A stretch of DNA of 6,884 nucleotides from Sediminibacterium sp. (GCA_028288645.1 JAQBNJ010000284.1:1-6884); one strand, 5' to 3'. Shown: positions 1 through 6,106, counted from the stretch's first letter. Made by a program: numbers and translations. The notes: a model not told the origin generated them from the letters alone.

Positions 1-153
1 GAAGACAGCCTGGATGATATCATTTACGACCAGATCCAGATCTTAAAAGAAAGAGGTTTTGTTAACACGGGAGATGTGGTAGTGAATACCGGCAGCACAC
101 CGGTTGACAAGCATTTACCAACCAATATCATCAAGCTAACAAGAGTTGAATGA
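1..153 (+). CDS. pyk: Pyruvate kinase, C-terminal end (partial)
   Basis: The first 50 codons of the window are open and end in TGA at 151-153; the start lies upstream of the window. The residues match the last part of the pyruvate kinase C-terminal domain: a helix (DQIQILKERGF) followed by GDVVVNTGSTPV and then PTNIIKLTRVE at the C-terminus. This corresponds to the family pattern of a GD-x-V-V strand, a G-x-P turn and a TN-x-(I/L)-K final strand. Pyruvate kinase is the cytosolic enzyme that converts phosphoenolpyruvate and ADP to pyruvate and ATP in the last step of glycolysis. The C-terminal domain carries the allosteric site in many homologues, but the catalytic residues are outside the window and cannot be checked. 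A strong terminator follows 21 nt after the stop, so the gene appears to end its transcription unit. The call rests on a short fragment but on a distinctive one. Confidence 0.85.
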   Translation, partial: EDSLDDIIYDQIQILKERGFVNTGDVVVNTGSTPVDKHLPTNIIKLTRVE

Positions 154-174
154 TCATTTAATGTAAAATACTAT

Positions 175-207
175 AAAAAGATTCCTGTTTACATGGGAAT
201 CTTTTTT
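175..207 (+). terminator. Intrinsic terminator after pyruvate kinase
   Basis: AAAAAGATTCC (175-185) is a perfect 11-bp match to GGAATCTTTTT (196-206) across a 10-nt loop, and the 3' arm ends in a run of six T (202-207). The A run on the 5' side mirrors the T run, so the element could also work for minus-strand transcripts, although no minus-strand gene ends here. It separates the pyruvate kinase unit from the hexosaminidase promoter. Confidence 0.9.
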
Positions 208-259
208 ATTTTGAGACAGTGTACCGGAATATTATCCATTGTCCGTCGTTAATAGTCCA

Positions 260-290
260 TTGAGTGAGTATCTATTCATTTATAACTTTG
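260..290 (+). promoter_or_regulatory. Bacteroidetes-type promoter of the GH20 gene
   Basis: TAACTTTG at 283-290 is an exact match to the Bacteroidetes primary-sigma -7 element TAnnTTTG. TTG at 260-262 lies 20 nt upstream, the spacing expected for the -33 element. Transcription would start near 297, giving a leader of about 33 nt with no Shine-Dalgarno, as is common in this phylum. TCCATTG occurs at 235-241 and again at 256-262, 21 bp apart, the second copy overlapping the -33 element. This could be a regulator site or chance. Otherwise 208-329 holds nothing I can name. Confidence 0.65.
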
Positions 291-329
291 CCCTGATTTA
301 TCGACACAGACAAAATAACAAAGCCCCTT

Positions 330-2012
330 ATGAAACAAACATTACTCGCCATTGCCGTACTATTCGCAGTAGTTGCCGGTGCACAGGAAGTCAACATCAT
401 TCCCAAACCCACCAAGGTAGAAACACAACCGGGAAATTTTGTGATCACGCCCGCTACTTCTATCGTACTTTCCGAAACGGGGCTTGAAAGATCTGCTCAG
501 TTCCTGAACGATTACATGCAGAAGTTTTATGGTTTTCGTTTACCCGTCATTAAAAACGGTCGTTCACAAAAAAATAATAAAAACAATATCGTATTGGATA
601 TTGAACAGATCGATCACCCGGTACCGGGCGCATATGCCATGATCGTTACACCCAATGGTATTGAAATTGGCGGATCAGGTTCTTTAGGTACTTTCTATGC
701 AATACAATCGCTTATCCAGTTACTGCCGATGGAAAAAAAGAAAAGCCTTTCTGTACCATGTGTTAACATAGATGATAAACCAAGATTCGCTTACCGCGGC
801 ATGCACCTGGATGTGGGCCGGCATTTCTTCCCTGTATCGTTCGTAAAAAAATACATCGATTTCATTGCCATGTATAAAATGAATACGTTCCATTGGCATT
901 TAACTGAGGACCAGGGCTGGCGCATCGAGATCAAAAAATATCCAAAACTTACACAGGTTGGCGGCTATCGCAATGGAACCATTATCGGCCGCTACCCGGG
1001 CAAGGGCAACGATATGACAAAATACGGCGGTTTTTATACGCAGGAACAGATCAAAGACATTGTAAAATATGCATCTGACCGCTATATCACCATAGTACCG
1101 GAAATTGAATTACCCGGTCATGCTTCCGCGGCCATCGCTGCATATCCGCAACTGAGCTGTTTCCCGGATGAAGCTACCAAACATCCAAAAAATACTGTGT
1201 GGAGCGGCGATAGCACAGGTAAACAGGTTCAGCAGGTTTGGGGCGTGTTCCCCGATGTGTTTGCACCAACCGAATACACTTTTAATTTTCTACAGGATGT
1301 ATTGGATGAAGTGATCCCGCTTTTCCCGGGCAAATATGTTCATATCGGTGGCGATGAGTGTCCCAAAGACAATTGGAAACGTTCTGATTTCTGTCAGCAA
1401 CTCATCAAGGAAAAAGACCTGAAAGATGAACATGGCCTGCAAAGTTATTTTATCGGCCGGATAGAAAAATACCTCAACAGCAAGGGAAAACAGATCATTG
1501 GCTGGGATGAGATCCTTGAAGGCGGTCTTGCTCCAAACGCTACGGTAATGAGCTGGCGCGGCGAGAAAGGTGGTATTGAAGCAGCCAGGCAAAAACACAC
1601 TGTGATCATGACACCCGGCGCATGGATGTATTTTGATCATTCACAAACAAAAAAAGAAAAAGAAGATTCGGTAACCATTGGCGGGTATACCACCATACAG
1701 AAAGTATATAGTTATGAGCCGATACCTGATTCTTTATCTACCGAAGAAAGCAAATATGTTTTAGGCGCGCAGGCAAATGTGTGGACCGAATACATGCGCT
1801 ATCCATCCAAAGTAGAATATATGATCTTTCCACGTATGAGCGCATTAAGCGAAGTATTATGGAGTTCAAAAGACACAAAAAGTTGGCCTGACTTTGAAAA
1901 AAGGATGTTAGCTGAACTGAAGCGGTATGATTGGTGGGGCGTAACTTACAGCAAAGCTTTTTTTGATCCAGCCAACAACATACCTGAATTAAAAGATCCT
2001 GCATTAAAATGA
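330..2012 (+). CDS. Secreted GH20 beta-N-acetylhexosaminidase
   Basis: This 560-residue enzyme should hydrolyse terminal beta-linked GlcNAc or GalNAc from chitooligosaccharides, peptidoglycan fragments or glycoconjugates, using the substrate N-acetyl group as nucleophile. Residues 1-18 form a type I signal peptide (cleavage likely AGA|QE; no lipobox cysteine), so it acts in the periplasm or outside. Residues about 20-150 look like the GH20b N-terminal domain. The catalytic barrel runs from about 154 to 515: RGMHLDVGR (substrate-binding Arg164), FHWHLTEDQGWR (187-198), PEIELPGH (257-264), the catalytic pair Asp342-Glu343 in HIGGDE, MSWRG (Trp409), Tyr434 and ANVWTEY (482-488). All key residues are present. 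It ends soon after the barrel, with no carbohydrate-binding module. The start is set by the signal peptide and promoter. The next gene is a NagB fusion, which fits GlcNAc use. The family call is firm; the natural substrate is not known. Confidence 0.95.
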   Translation: MKQTLLAIAVLFAVVAGAQEVNIIPKPTKVETQPGNFVITPATSIVLSETGLERSAQFLNDYMQKFYGFRLPVIKNGRSQKNNKNNIVLDIEQIDHPVPGAYAMIVTPNGIEIGGSGSLGTFYAIQSLIQLLPMEKKKSLSVPCVNIDDKPRFAYRGMHLDVGRHFFPVSFVKKYIDFIAMYKMNTFHWHLTEDQGWRIEIKKYPKLTQVGGYRNGTIIGRYPGKGNDMTKYGGFYTQEQIKDIVKYASDRYITIVPEIELPGHASAAIAAYPQLSCFPDEATKHPKNTVWSGDSTGKQVQQVWGVFPDVFAPTEYTFNFLQDVLDEVIPLFPGKYVHIGGDECPKDNWKRSDFCQQLIKEKDLKDEHGLQSYFIGRIEKYLNSKGKQIIGWDEILEGGLAPNATVMSWRGEKGGIEAARQKHTVIMTPGAWMYFDHSQTKKEKEDSVTIGGYTTIQKVYSYEPIPDSLSTEESKYVLGAQANVWTEYMRYPSKVEYMIFPRMSALSEVLWSSKDTKSWPDFEKRMLAELKRYDWWGVTYSKAFFDPANNIPELKDPALK

Positions 2013-2068
2013 GTTAATGCACACTAGCTTATGCGTCTTTATGCGGTTTATTTGCATTTTTAAGCCGA

Positions 2069-2094
2069 TTTGCTGTAAATAGGATGTATTTTTG
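2069..2094 (+). promoter_or_regulatory. Possible promoter of the NagB fusion gene
   Basis: TATTTTTG at 2087-2094 fits the -7 consensus TAnnTTTG exactly. The nearest -33-like TTTG is at 2069-2072, only 14 nt away where about 19-21 is usual. A start near 2101 would leave a leader of only about 12 nt before ATG 2113. The 100-bp gap has no clear terminator, so the gene may be both cotranscribed with the hexosaminidase and read from its own promoter. TTATGCG is repeated at 2029-2035 and 2039-2045, one helical turn apart, which could be a binding site but is short enough to be chance. Confidence 0.35.
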
Positions 2095-2112
2095 TTGAAA
2101 ATTTAACCTGTT

Positions 2113-4017
2113 ATGACCATGGTTGACTCCTTTGAGAAAATTCCTGTGAAGATATTTCCTTCTGCAAAGCAGGGTTCCCATTTTGTAGCAGAGGAGATCG
2201 CTAAGCTCATTCGTGAAAAGCAGTCTCAAAACGAACCTTGTGTCCTGGGCATGGCAACCGGCGGCACCCCTATCTACCTCTACGCGGAACTCGTACGTAT
2301 GCATCGAGAGGAAGGCCTGAGTTTTAAAAATGTGATCACTTTCAACCTCGATGAATATTACCCGATAGAGAAAGATGCGTTCCAGAGTTACTGGAGTTTT
2401 ATGCACCGCCATTTATTTGATCATGTTGATATTGACCCCGCCAATATCCATATACCCAATGGCGCATGGCCAAAAGATGAGATCAAAAAATACTGCGCCG
2501 AATATGAAGCTGAACTGGAAAGTGCCGGTGGTGCTGACCTTCAACTATTAGGGATCGGTTTGAATGGCCATATTGGTTTTAACGAACCCGGCTCAAGTAT
2601 CTTTTCAAAAACAAGGTTGGTAAACCTGGATAACACCACGCGTATTGCCAATACCTATGAATTCGAAAATATTTCCAAGGTTCCCAGGCTGGCCGTAACC
2701 ATGGGTATCAGCAATATTTTAAAAGCAAAACGCATACTATTGATGGGATGGGGCCAGAAAGCCGCGATCATCGCCAGGTCCGTTGAGGGAAATGTAAGCG
2801 AACAGGTACCGGCAAGTATACTTCAACAGCATAACGATTGCACATTTATTGTGGATGAACCGGCTGCCGCGGAGTTAACGAGAATAAAATCGCCATGGCT
2901 CACGGGCGAATGCGACTGGACGCCAAAAATGATCAAACGCGCGGTGATCTATATGGCTTTGAAACTGAATAAATCAGTACTAAGTCTTACAGCAGATGAT
3001 TATATCGAGAACAGCCTTTCTGATCTTTTGGTTGAAAGAGGCGATGCCTACGAAATAAATCTTGAGGTATATTATATGCTTCGCGATAGCATTACCGGCT
3101 GGCCGGGAGGAAAACCCAATGCCGTGATACCCGCCCACCCCGAAAGAAGCGAACCGCATCCCAAAAGATGCGTTATCTTCTCCCCTCACCCCGATGATGA
3201 TATCATCAGCATGGGAGGAACTTTTATGCGTCTTCACGACCAGGGACATGAGGTACATGTTGCCTACCAAACCAGCGGCAATATTGCCGTAACCGATGAG
3301 TTTGTAACGCGCTTTATTGATTTTGCAGTTGGGTTTGAAGAGATGTTCGGGATAGATAATCATAAAAGCCAGGAGATCTTAAACTCAGCAAGAAAATATA
3401 TCGACCACAAACAGAAGAATCAGGCAGATACCGCCGAGATCCGCTCTATCAAAGGATTGATCAGGCGTTGCGAGGCAAAAGCAACCTGCCGTTATGTTGG
3501 GCTCACCGAGGACCGGGCGCATTTTATGAACCTGCCTTTTTATGAGACCGGTACCGTAGACAAAAAACCAATGGGTGAAGAAGATGTACTCATCACCATG
3601 GAGTTGCTGAAAAAACTCAAACCGCACCAGATCTACTGCGCAGGCGACCTGGCCGATCCGCATGGTACACATAAAGTATGTCTTGAGGTCGTATTCGAAA
3701 GTTTACGACGCCTGAAAGCCACGGGTGAAACATGGACGAAAGACTGCTGGGTCTGGCTCTACATAGGCGCATGGCAGGAATGGGATATCTCTGAAATTGA
3801 AATGGCCATACCGATGAGTCCCGACCAGGTAATGAAAAAACGTTTCGGCATTTTTATACACCAGTCACAAAAAGACATGGTTCCTTTCCAGGGAACCGAC
3901 AGCCGCGAATTCTGGCAACGCGCCGAAGACAGAAATGGAAATACGGCCGACCTCTACGCAGCATTGGGCATGACCAAGTATGCAGCGATGGAGGCTTTTG
4001 TAAGGTGGCACTATTGA
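2113..4017 (+). CDS. nagB: Glucosamine-6-phosphate deaminase fused to a LmbE/PIG-L deacetylase-like domain
   Basis: A cytosolic two-domain protein of 634 residues, against about 240-270 for stand-alone NagB. Residues about 12-265 are NagB, which converts glucosamine-6-phosphate to fructose-6-phosphate and ammonia: MATGGTP (47-53), FNLDEYY with the likely proton acceptor Asp80, GLNGHIGFNEP with His153 and Glu158, TTRIAN with Arg177, and GQKA with Lys216. The E. coli GNDGH motif reads GLNGH here; Asn at that place is also seen in Bacillus-type enzymes. A linker of about 80 residues leads to a LmbE-like domain (about 353-535). It has SPHPDDD (His359, Asp361, Asp362), the conserved RRCEAKATCRYVGL segment (451-464) and DPHGTH (515-520), together giving a complete metal site. 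This fusion is known in Bacteroidetes, but I know of no established substrate for the second domain. ATG 2113 is followed in frame by ATG 2119, either could serve; there is no Shine-Dalgarno. It ends in tandem stops TGA-TAA. Confidence 0.92.
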   Translation: MTMVDSFEKIPVKIFPSAKQGSHFVAEEIAKLIREKQSQNEPCVLGMATGGTPIYLYAELVRMHREEGLSFKNVITFNLDEYYPIEKDAFQSYWSFMHRHLFDHVDIDPANIHIPNGAWPKDEIKKYCAEYEAELESAGGADLQLLGIGLNGHIGFNEPGSSIFSKTRLVNLDNTTRIANTYEFENISKVPRLAVTMGISNILKAKRILLMGWGQKAAIIARSVEGNVSEQVPASILQQHNDCTFIVDEPAAAELTRIKSPWLTGECDWTPKMIKRAVIYMALKLNKSVLSLTADDYIENSLSDLLVERGDAYEINLEVYYMLRDSITGWPGGKPNAVIPAHPERSEPHPKRCVIFSPHPDDDIISMGGTFMRLHDQGHEVHVAYQTSGNIAVTDEFVTRFIDFAVGFEEMFGIDNHKSQEILNSARKYIDHKQKNQADTAEIRSIKGLIRRCEAKATCRYVGLTEDRAHFMNLPFYETGTVDKKPMGEEDVLITMELLKKLKPHQIYCAGDLADPHGTHKVCLEVVFESLRRLKATGETWTKDCWVWLYIGAWQEWDISEIEMAIPMSPDQVMKKRFGIFIHQSQKDMVPFQGTDSREFWQRAEDRNGNTADLYAALGMTKYAAMEAFVRWHY

Positions 4018-4018
4018 T

Positions 4019-4044
4019 AATTAATAGTTAGAAATTAATAGTTA
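4019..4044. repeat. Direct repeat of AATTAATAGTTA
   Basis: Two identical 12-bp copies (4019-4030 and 4033-4044) with a period of 14 begin in the second of the tandem stop codons of the NagB fusion gene. TTAATAGT is also present at 249-256 in the hexosaminidase leader region. Such AT-rich units are often scattered between genes in this phylum. No function can be read from it. Confidence 0.6.
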
Positions 4045-4053
4045 ATAATTATT

Positions 4054-4059
4054 AGGAGG
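4054..4059 (+). promoter_or_regulatory. Perfect Shine-Dalgarno AGGAGG without a well-spaced start codon
   Basis: AGGAGG is a full match to the anti-Shine-Dalgarno core, which is rare in this phylum and absent from the other genes here. The first ATG of the PAP2 frame (4084) is 24 nt downstream, too far for normal use. The only well-placed alternative is TTG 4071 at 11 nt, but it opens a different frame that overlaps PAP2 and codes for nothing recognisable. It may be a real but unusual initiation region or a chance match. Confidence 0.4.
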
Positions 4060-4069
4060 AAATTTTATC

Positions 4070-4091
4070 ATTGGCATTCATTCATGCCAAT
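4070..4091 (+). other. Small hairpin covering the first PAP2 ATG
   Basis: ATTGGCAT (4070-4077) and ATGCCAAT (4084-4091) form a perfect 8-bp stem with a 6-nt loop. ATG 4084 is the first triplet of the 3' arm, so in RNA it would be paired. The sequence after it (actgctctattttt) is a poor U tract, so it is at best a weak terminator for the NagB transcript. It could also affect PAP2 translation or decide which start is used. Confidence 0.5.
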
Positions 4092-4758
4092 ACTGCTCTA
4101 TTTTTGCCGGATGGAAGATCAGCAAACCATGAATCGGACCATAGCGATTGCGTGGAGAGAGGCCTGGGCCAATCGGAAATTCAGGATAAAGACCATTATC
4201 GGAAGCATAGTTTTTCTCGGCATACTGATATCATTCCCTTATTTTTTTGGACTGATCGAACAGCGGGAAGGTATTGTGCTGAATGATCCTATATTAACGC
4301 TGGTACCGGCGGTCGATGTTTCTGCGCTTACTTTTATTTTCATCTGGTCGATGATCGCTTACTTTCTTTTCAGATGCATCCAGAATCCCTCCTTTTTCAT
4401 GCTTGGTTTCTGTTGCATGATCCTTCTTTTCCTGTCGCGCATGATCACCATTTCGCTTTTCCCCTTAAACCCGCCCGATGGACTCATCCCGCTGATAGAC
4501 CCCGTCAGTAATTTATTCTACGGCGGCCCGCGTGTATTCATGACAAAGGATCTTTTTTATTCGGGCCATACCTCCACCCAGTTCATGATATTCCTGTGTT
4601 TTTCAAAAAGAAGGGATAAGGGGCTGGCACTTCTTTCGTCGGTTGTTGTGGGCATATTAGTACTTGTACAACACGTACACTACAGCATTGATGTGGTCGG
4701 GGCTTTCCTGCTTACTTATTTTGTTTACCTGCTGGGTAGAAGAATTGCGGATTATTAA
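4084..4758 (+). CDS. PAP2-related membrane phosphatase/phosphotransferase (PAP2_C, sphingomyelin-synthase-like)
   Basis: An integral membrane protein of up to 224 residues with about five or six hydrophobic segments (near 38-58, 79-97, 104-126, 163-173, 181-197 and 203-217). Two motifs define the active site: LFYSGHTSTQ (157-166, His162) and VHYSIDVVG (198-206, His199 and Asp203). These match the SGHT and HY-(T/S)-IDV motifs of the PAP2_C group, which includes sphingomyelin synthases, rather than the classical PAP2 KX6RP-PSGH-SRX5H set. The His-His-Asp triad is complete. Members use a phospho-histidine intermediate to move or remove a phosphate head group on a lipid at the membrane surface. 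Lipid substrate and direction are unknown; a role in sphingolipid or phosphatidate metabolism is inference. The start is uncertain: ATG 4084 sits in a hairpin, ATG 4111 (MEDQQT) and ATG 4129 (MNRTIA) are in frame, and homology-like sequence seems to begin around residue 17. It converges on the barrel gene. Confidence 0.8.
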   Translation: MPILLYFCRMEDQQTMNRTIAIAWREAWANRKFRIKTIIGSIVFLGILISFPYFFGLIEQREGIVLNDPILTLVPAVDVSALTFIFIWSMIAYFLFRCIQNPSFFMLGFCCMILLFLSRMITISLFPLNPPDGLIPLIDPVSNLFYGGPRVFMTKDLFYSGHTSTQFMIFLCFSKRRDKGLALLSSVVVGILVLVQHVHYSIDVVGAFLLTYFVYLLGRRIADY

Positions 4759-4760
4759 AA

Positions 4761-4854
4761 ACACGAATTATGAACACGAATTGCACGAATTTGGCACGAA
4801 CTAAACTTGGATAGCGCGGCGTAATTCGTGTAATTCGTGTTCTTAAATTCGTGT
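4761..4854. repeat. Long inverted repeat of CACGAATT units at a convergent junction
   Basis: Forward units lie at 4761-4769, 4774-4782, 4783-4791 and, shortened, 4794-4800. Inverted units lie at 4823-4830, 4832-4840 and 4846-4854. Folded, 4772-4791 pairs with 4823-4842 over 20 bp with one G-U, then a 2x3 internal loop, then 4761-4769 pairs with 4846-4854 over 9 bp; the apical loop is 31 nt. The structure starts 2 nt after the PAP2 stop and ends 3 nt before the stop of the opposing barrel gene, so it fills the 99-bp gap. There is no T tract on either strand, so it is not a classical terminator. It may block read-through or protect 3' ends of both mRNAs. Similar units are, from memory, common between genes in Bacteroidetes. 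Confidence 0.85.
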
Positions 4855-4857
4855 CCT

Positions 4858-5955
4858 CTAAAAAGCCTCGCCTAATTGCAGATAAAACCCACTATTCTTC
4901 CCCTGCCCTATCCCGTAGTCCACGCGCAGGTTGAGTTTCTCTTTCTTATCCAGCGCAAAGCGGATGCCGGCGCCATATGAAAATTTGAGGCTGGAGAAAC
5001 TGTAATCAGTAGCGGTTCGACCAACATTTCCACCGCCTCCAAAAGCCACTGCGCCAAATCTTTTGTATACCGGGAAACGGTATTCTCCCTGCACGATCAA
5101 TTGGTTCAGGTCCTTATACCGCCCATCATAATAGCCGCGCATGCGATTGGCACCACCGAAAGAGGCATGGCTACGAATGGGCACCTCCCCGGTGTTATTA
5201 AAACTGAACAGTTGGAAGGCCAATACCTGGTTGTGGAAAATGGGCACATACTTCCTTAGATCAAGCACCACATTGGTATAATTGAATTGGGAGCCCCAGA
5301 ATTTATCAAAATGATTAAAAGAAAACTGGAAGAACAAGCCTTTATCCGGTGCAAAAGCATTGTTCCGCGTGTCGTAGGTGATACTTGAGCCCAGGCCGGC
5401 CACATGATACCCGGTCCTTCCGGGCACATTCTGCTTATCAAACAAGCCGCCCGCCTGGTAGGTAATATCCCATACACGCTGCATTTCGAACAAAAGACCC
5501 ACAAAAAGATCCGGCGCTATTTTGCGCAATAAATGGAGGTAGATATAGTACTGGTTGAACTTATAGGATTCTTCGGCACTGTCGGGGGTATTCTTCCCAA
5601 GACCCCAGAATTTATCCGGATAGGAACTGAAAGAGAACTGTTCATTGAGTACATACTTCTCTTTATCAAAATACTGGGAGCCGTTAATGGCTGTGATCAG
5701 CTGTTTTTTTGTAGAGTACAATAATAATAGTTGCAGGTTCGACGTTCTTGAAAGGGTATCTTTAGGCGATAGACGAAATGTTAATGCCCCCGCTGTACCA
5801 AAGGACCAACCGGTTTCTATGGATTTTGCAATAACGGGGAAAATTAATAAACGTTTGGGCTTACTGGTGTCTTTTTGGGAGTAAATAGAGGTATTCAGGC
5901 ATAAAACAGCTAAAACCAAGTAAAAATATCGATAGGTCATACCGCCTTTTTTCAT
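4858..5955 (-). CDS. Omp85/BamA-family outer membrane beta-barrel without POTRA domains
   Basis: A 365-residue outer-membrane protein. Residues 1-26 are a signal peptide (hydrophobic YFYLVLAVLCL; cleavage likely YS|QK; the cysteine at 19 lacks a lipobox). The remainder alternates short amphipathic strands and ends in phenylalanine (LGEAF), the usual barrel-insertion signal. Surface-antigen (Omp85) motifs are YDTRNNAFAPDKGLFFQF (194-211), GGANRMRGYYDG (268-279), whose RMRGY corresponds to the VRG(F/Y) motif of loop 6, and GEYRFPV (290-296). Full BamA or TamA proteins have several N-terminal POTRA domains; here only about 20 residues lie between the signal peptide and the first likely strands, so POTRA is absent. 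Function is unknown; candidates are membrane or lipid transport or protein insertion. ATG 5955 is preferred because its two lysines suit a signal peptide; ATG 5940 is possible. It reads divergently from the oxygenase gene. Confidence 0.88.
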   Translation of the reverse strand: MKKGGMTYRYFYLVLAVLCLNTSIYSQKDTSKPKRLLIFPVIAKSIETGWSFGTAGALTFRLSPKDTLSRTSNLQLLLLYSTKKQLITAINGSQYFDKEKYVLNEQFSFSSYPDKFWGLGKNTPDSAEESYKFNQYYIYLHLLRKIAPDLFVGLLFEMQRVWDITYQAGGLFDKQNVPGRTGYHVAGLGSSITYDTRNNAFAPDKGLFFQFSFNHFDKFWGSQFNYTNVVLDLRKYVPIFHNQVLAFQLFSFNNTGEVPIRSHASFGGANRMRGYYDGRYKDLNQLIVQGEYRFPVYKRFGAVAFGGGGNVGRTATDYSFSSLKFSYGAGIRFALDKKEKLNLRVDYGIGQGKNSGFYLQLGEAF

Positions 5956-6106
5956 AATAAAAGGTGTAAATTAACCTCTTATACTTTAACCGGGTAAAAA
6001 CTCTGTAGAAATTGCTTAGATTTGCTCACTTTTGATACGTTACAAGTTCGCAATTTTGTAATAATTCCTTAACATTACATTAGTAATATAACGCAATAGA
6101 GTACGA
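5956..6106. promoter_or_regulatory. Divergent control region between barrel and oxygenase genes
   Basis: This 151-bp AT-rich region must carry promoters for both directions. On the plus strand TAGATTTG at 6017-6024 matches the -7 consensus TAnnTTTG but has no clear -33 element; CAATTTTG at 6051-6058 is one base off and has TTTG at 6031-6034, 16 nt upstream. No convincing promoter is seen for the minus strand. Two inverted repeats lie near the oxygenase: TTACAA/TTGTAA (6040-6045 and 6056-6061) and ATTAC/GTAAT (6074-6078 and 6083-6087). They are possible operator half-sites. No Shine-Dalgarno precedes either start. Confidence 0.45.

Noticed and set aside
239..487. An 82-codon plus-strand frame overlapping the hexosaminidase start
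   Set aside because: It runs across the promoter and then through the hexosaminidase in another frame; its composition is not protein-like.
2013..2068. A possible hairpin (GCTTA with TAAGC) after the hexosaminidase stop
   Set aside because: The arms are only 5 bp with a large loop and no proper T tract follows, so it does not support a terminator.
1290..2412. Minus-strand frames opposite the hexosaminidase and NagB genes
   Set aside because: They lie opposite coding sequence with well-conserved motifs, show no domain-like features, and one crosses the intergenic promoter region.
2551..2598. NagB motif with Asn in place of the E. coli Asp (GLNGH for GNDGH), considered as a broken active site
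   Set aside because: Asn at this place also occurs in Bacillus-type NagB enzymes, and the key His153 and Glu158 are intact.
4071..4286. A 71-codon frame opening with TTG 11 nt after AGGAGG
   Set aside because: It overlaps the PAP2 gene in another frame, its product is polar with no recognisable motif, and the PAP2 frame has clear family motifs. Spacing to the Shine-Dalgarno is the only point in its favour.
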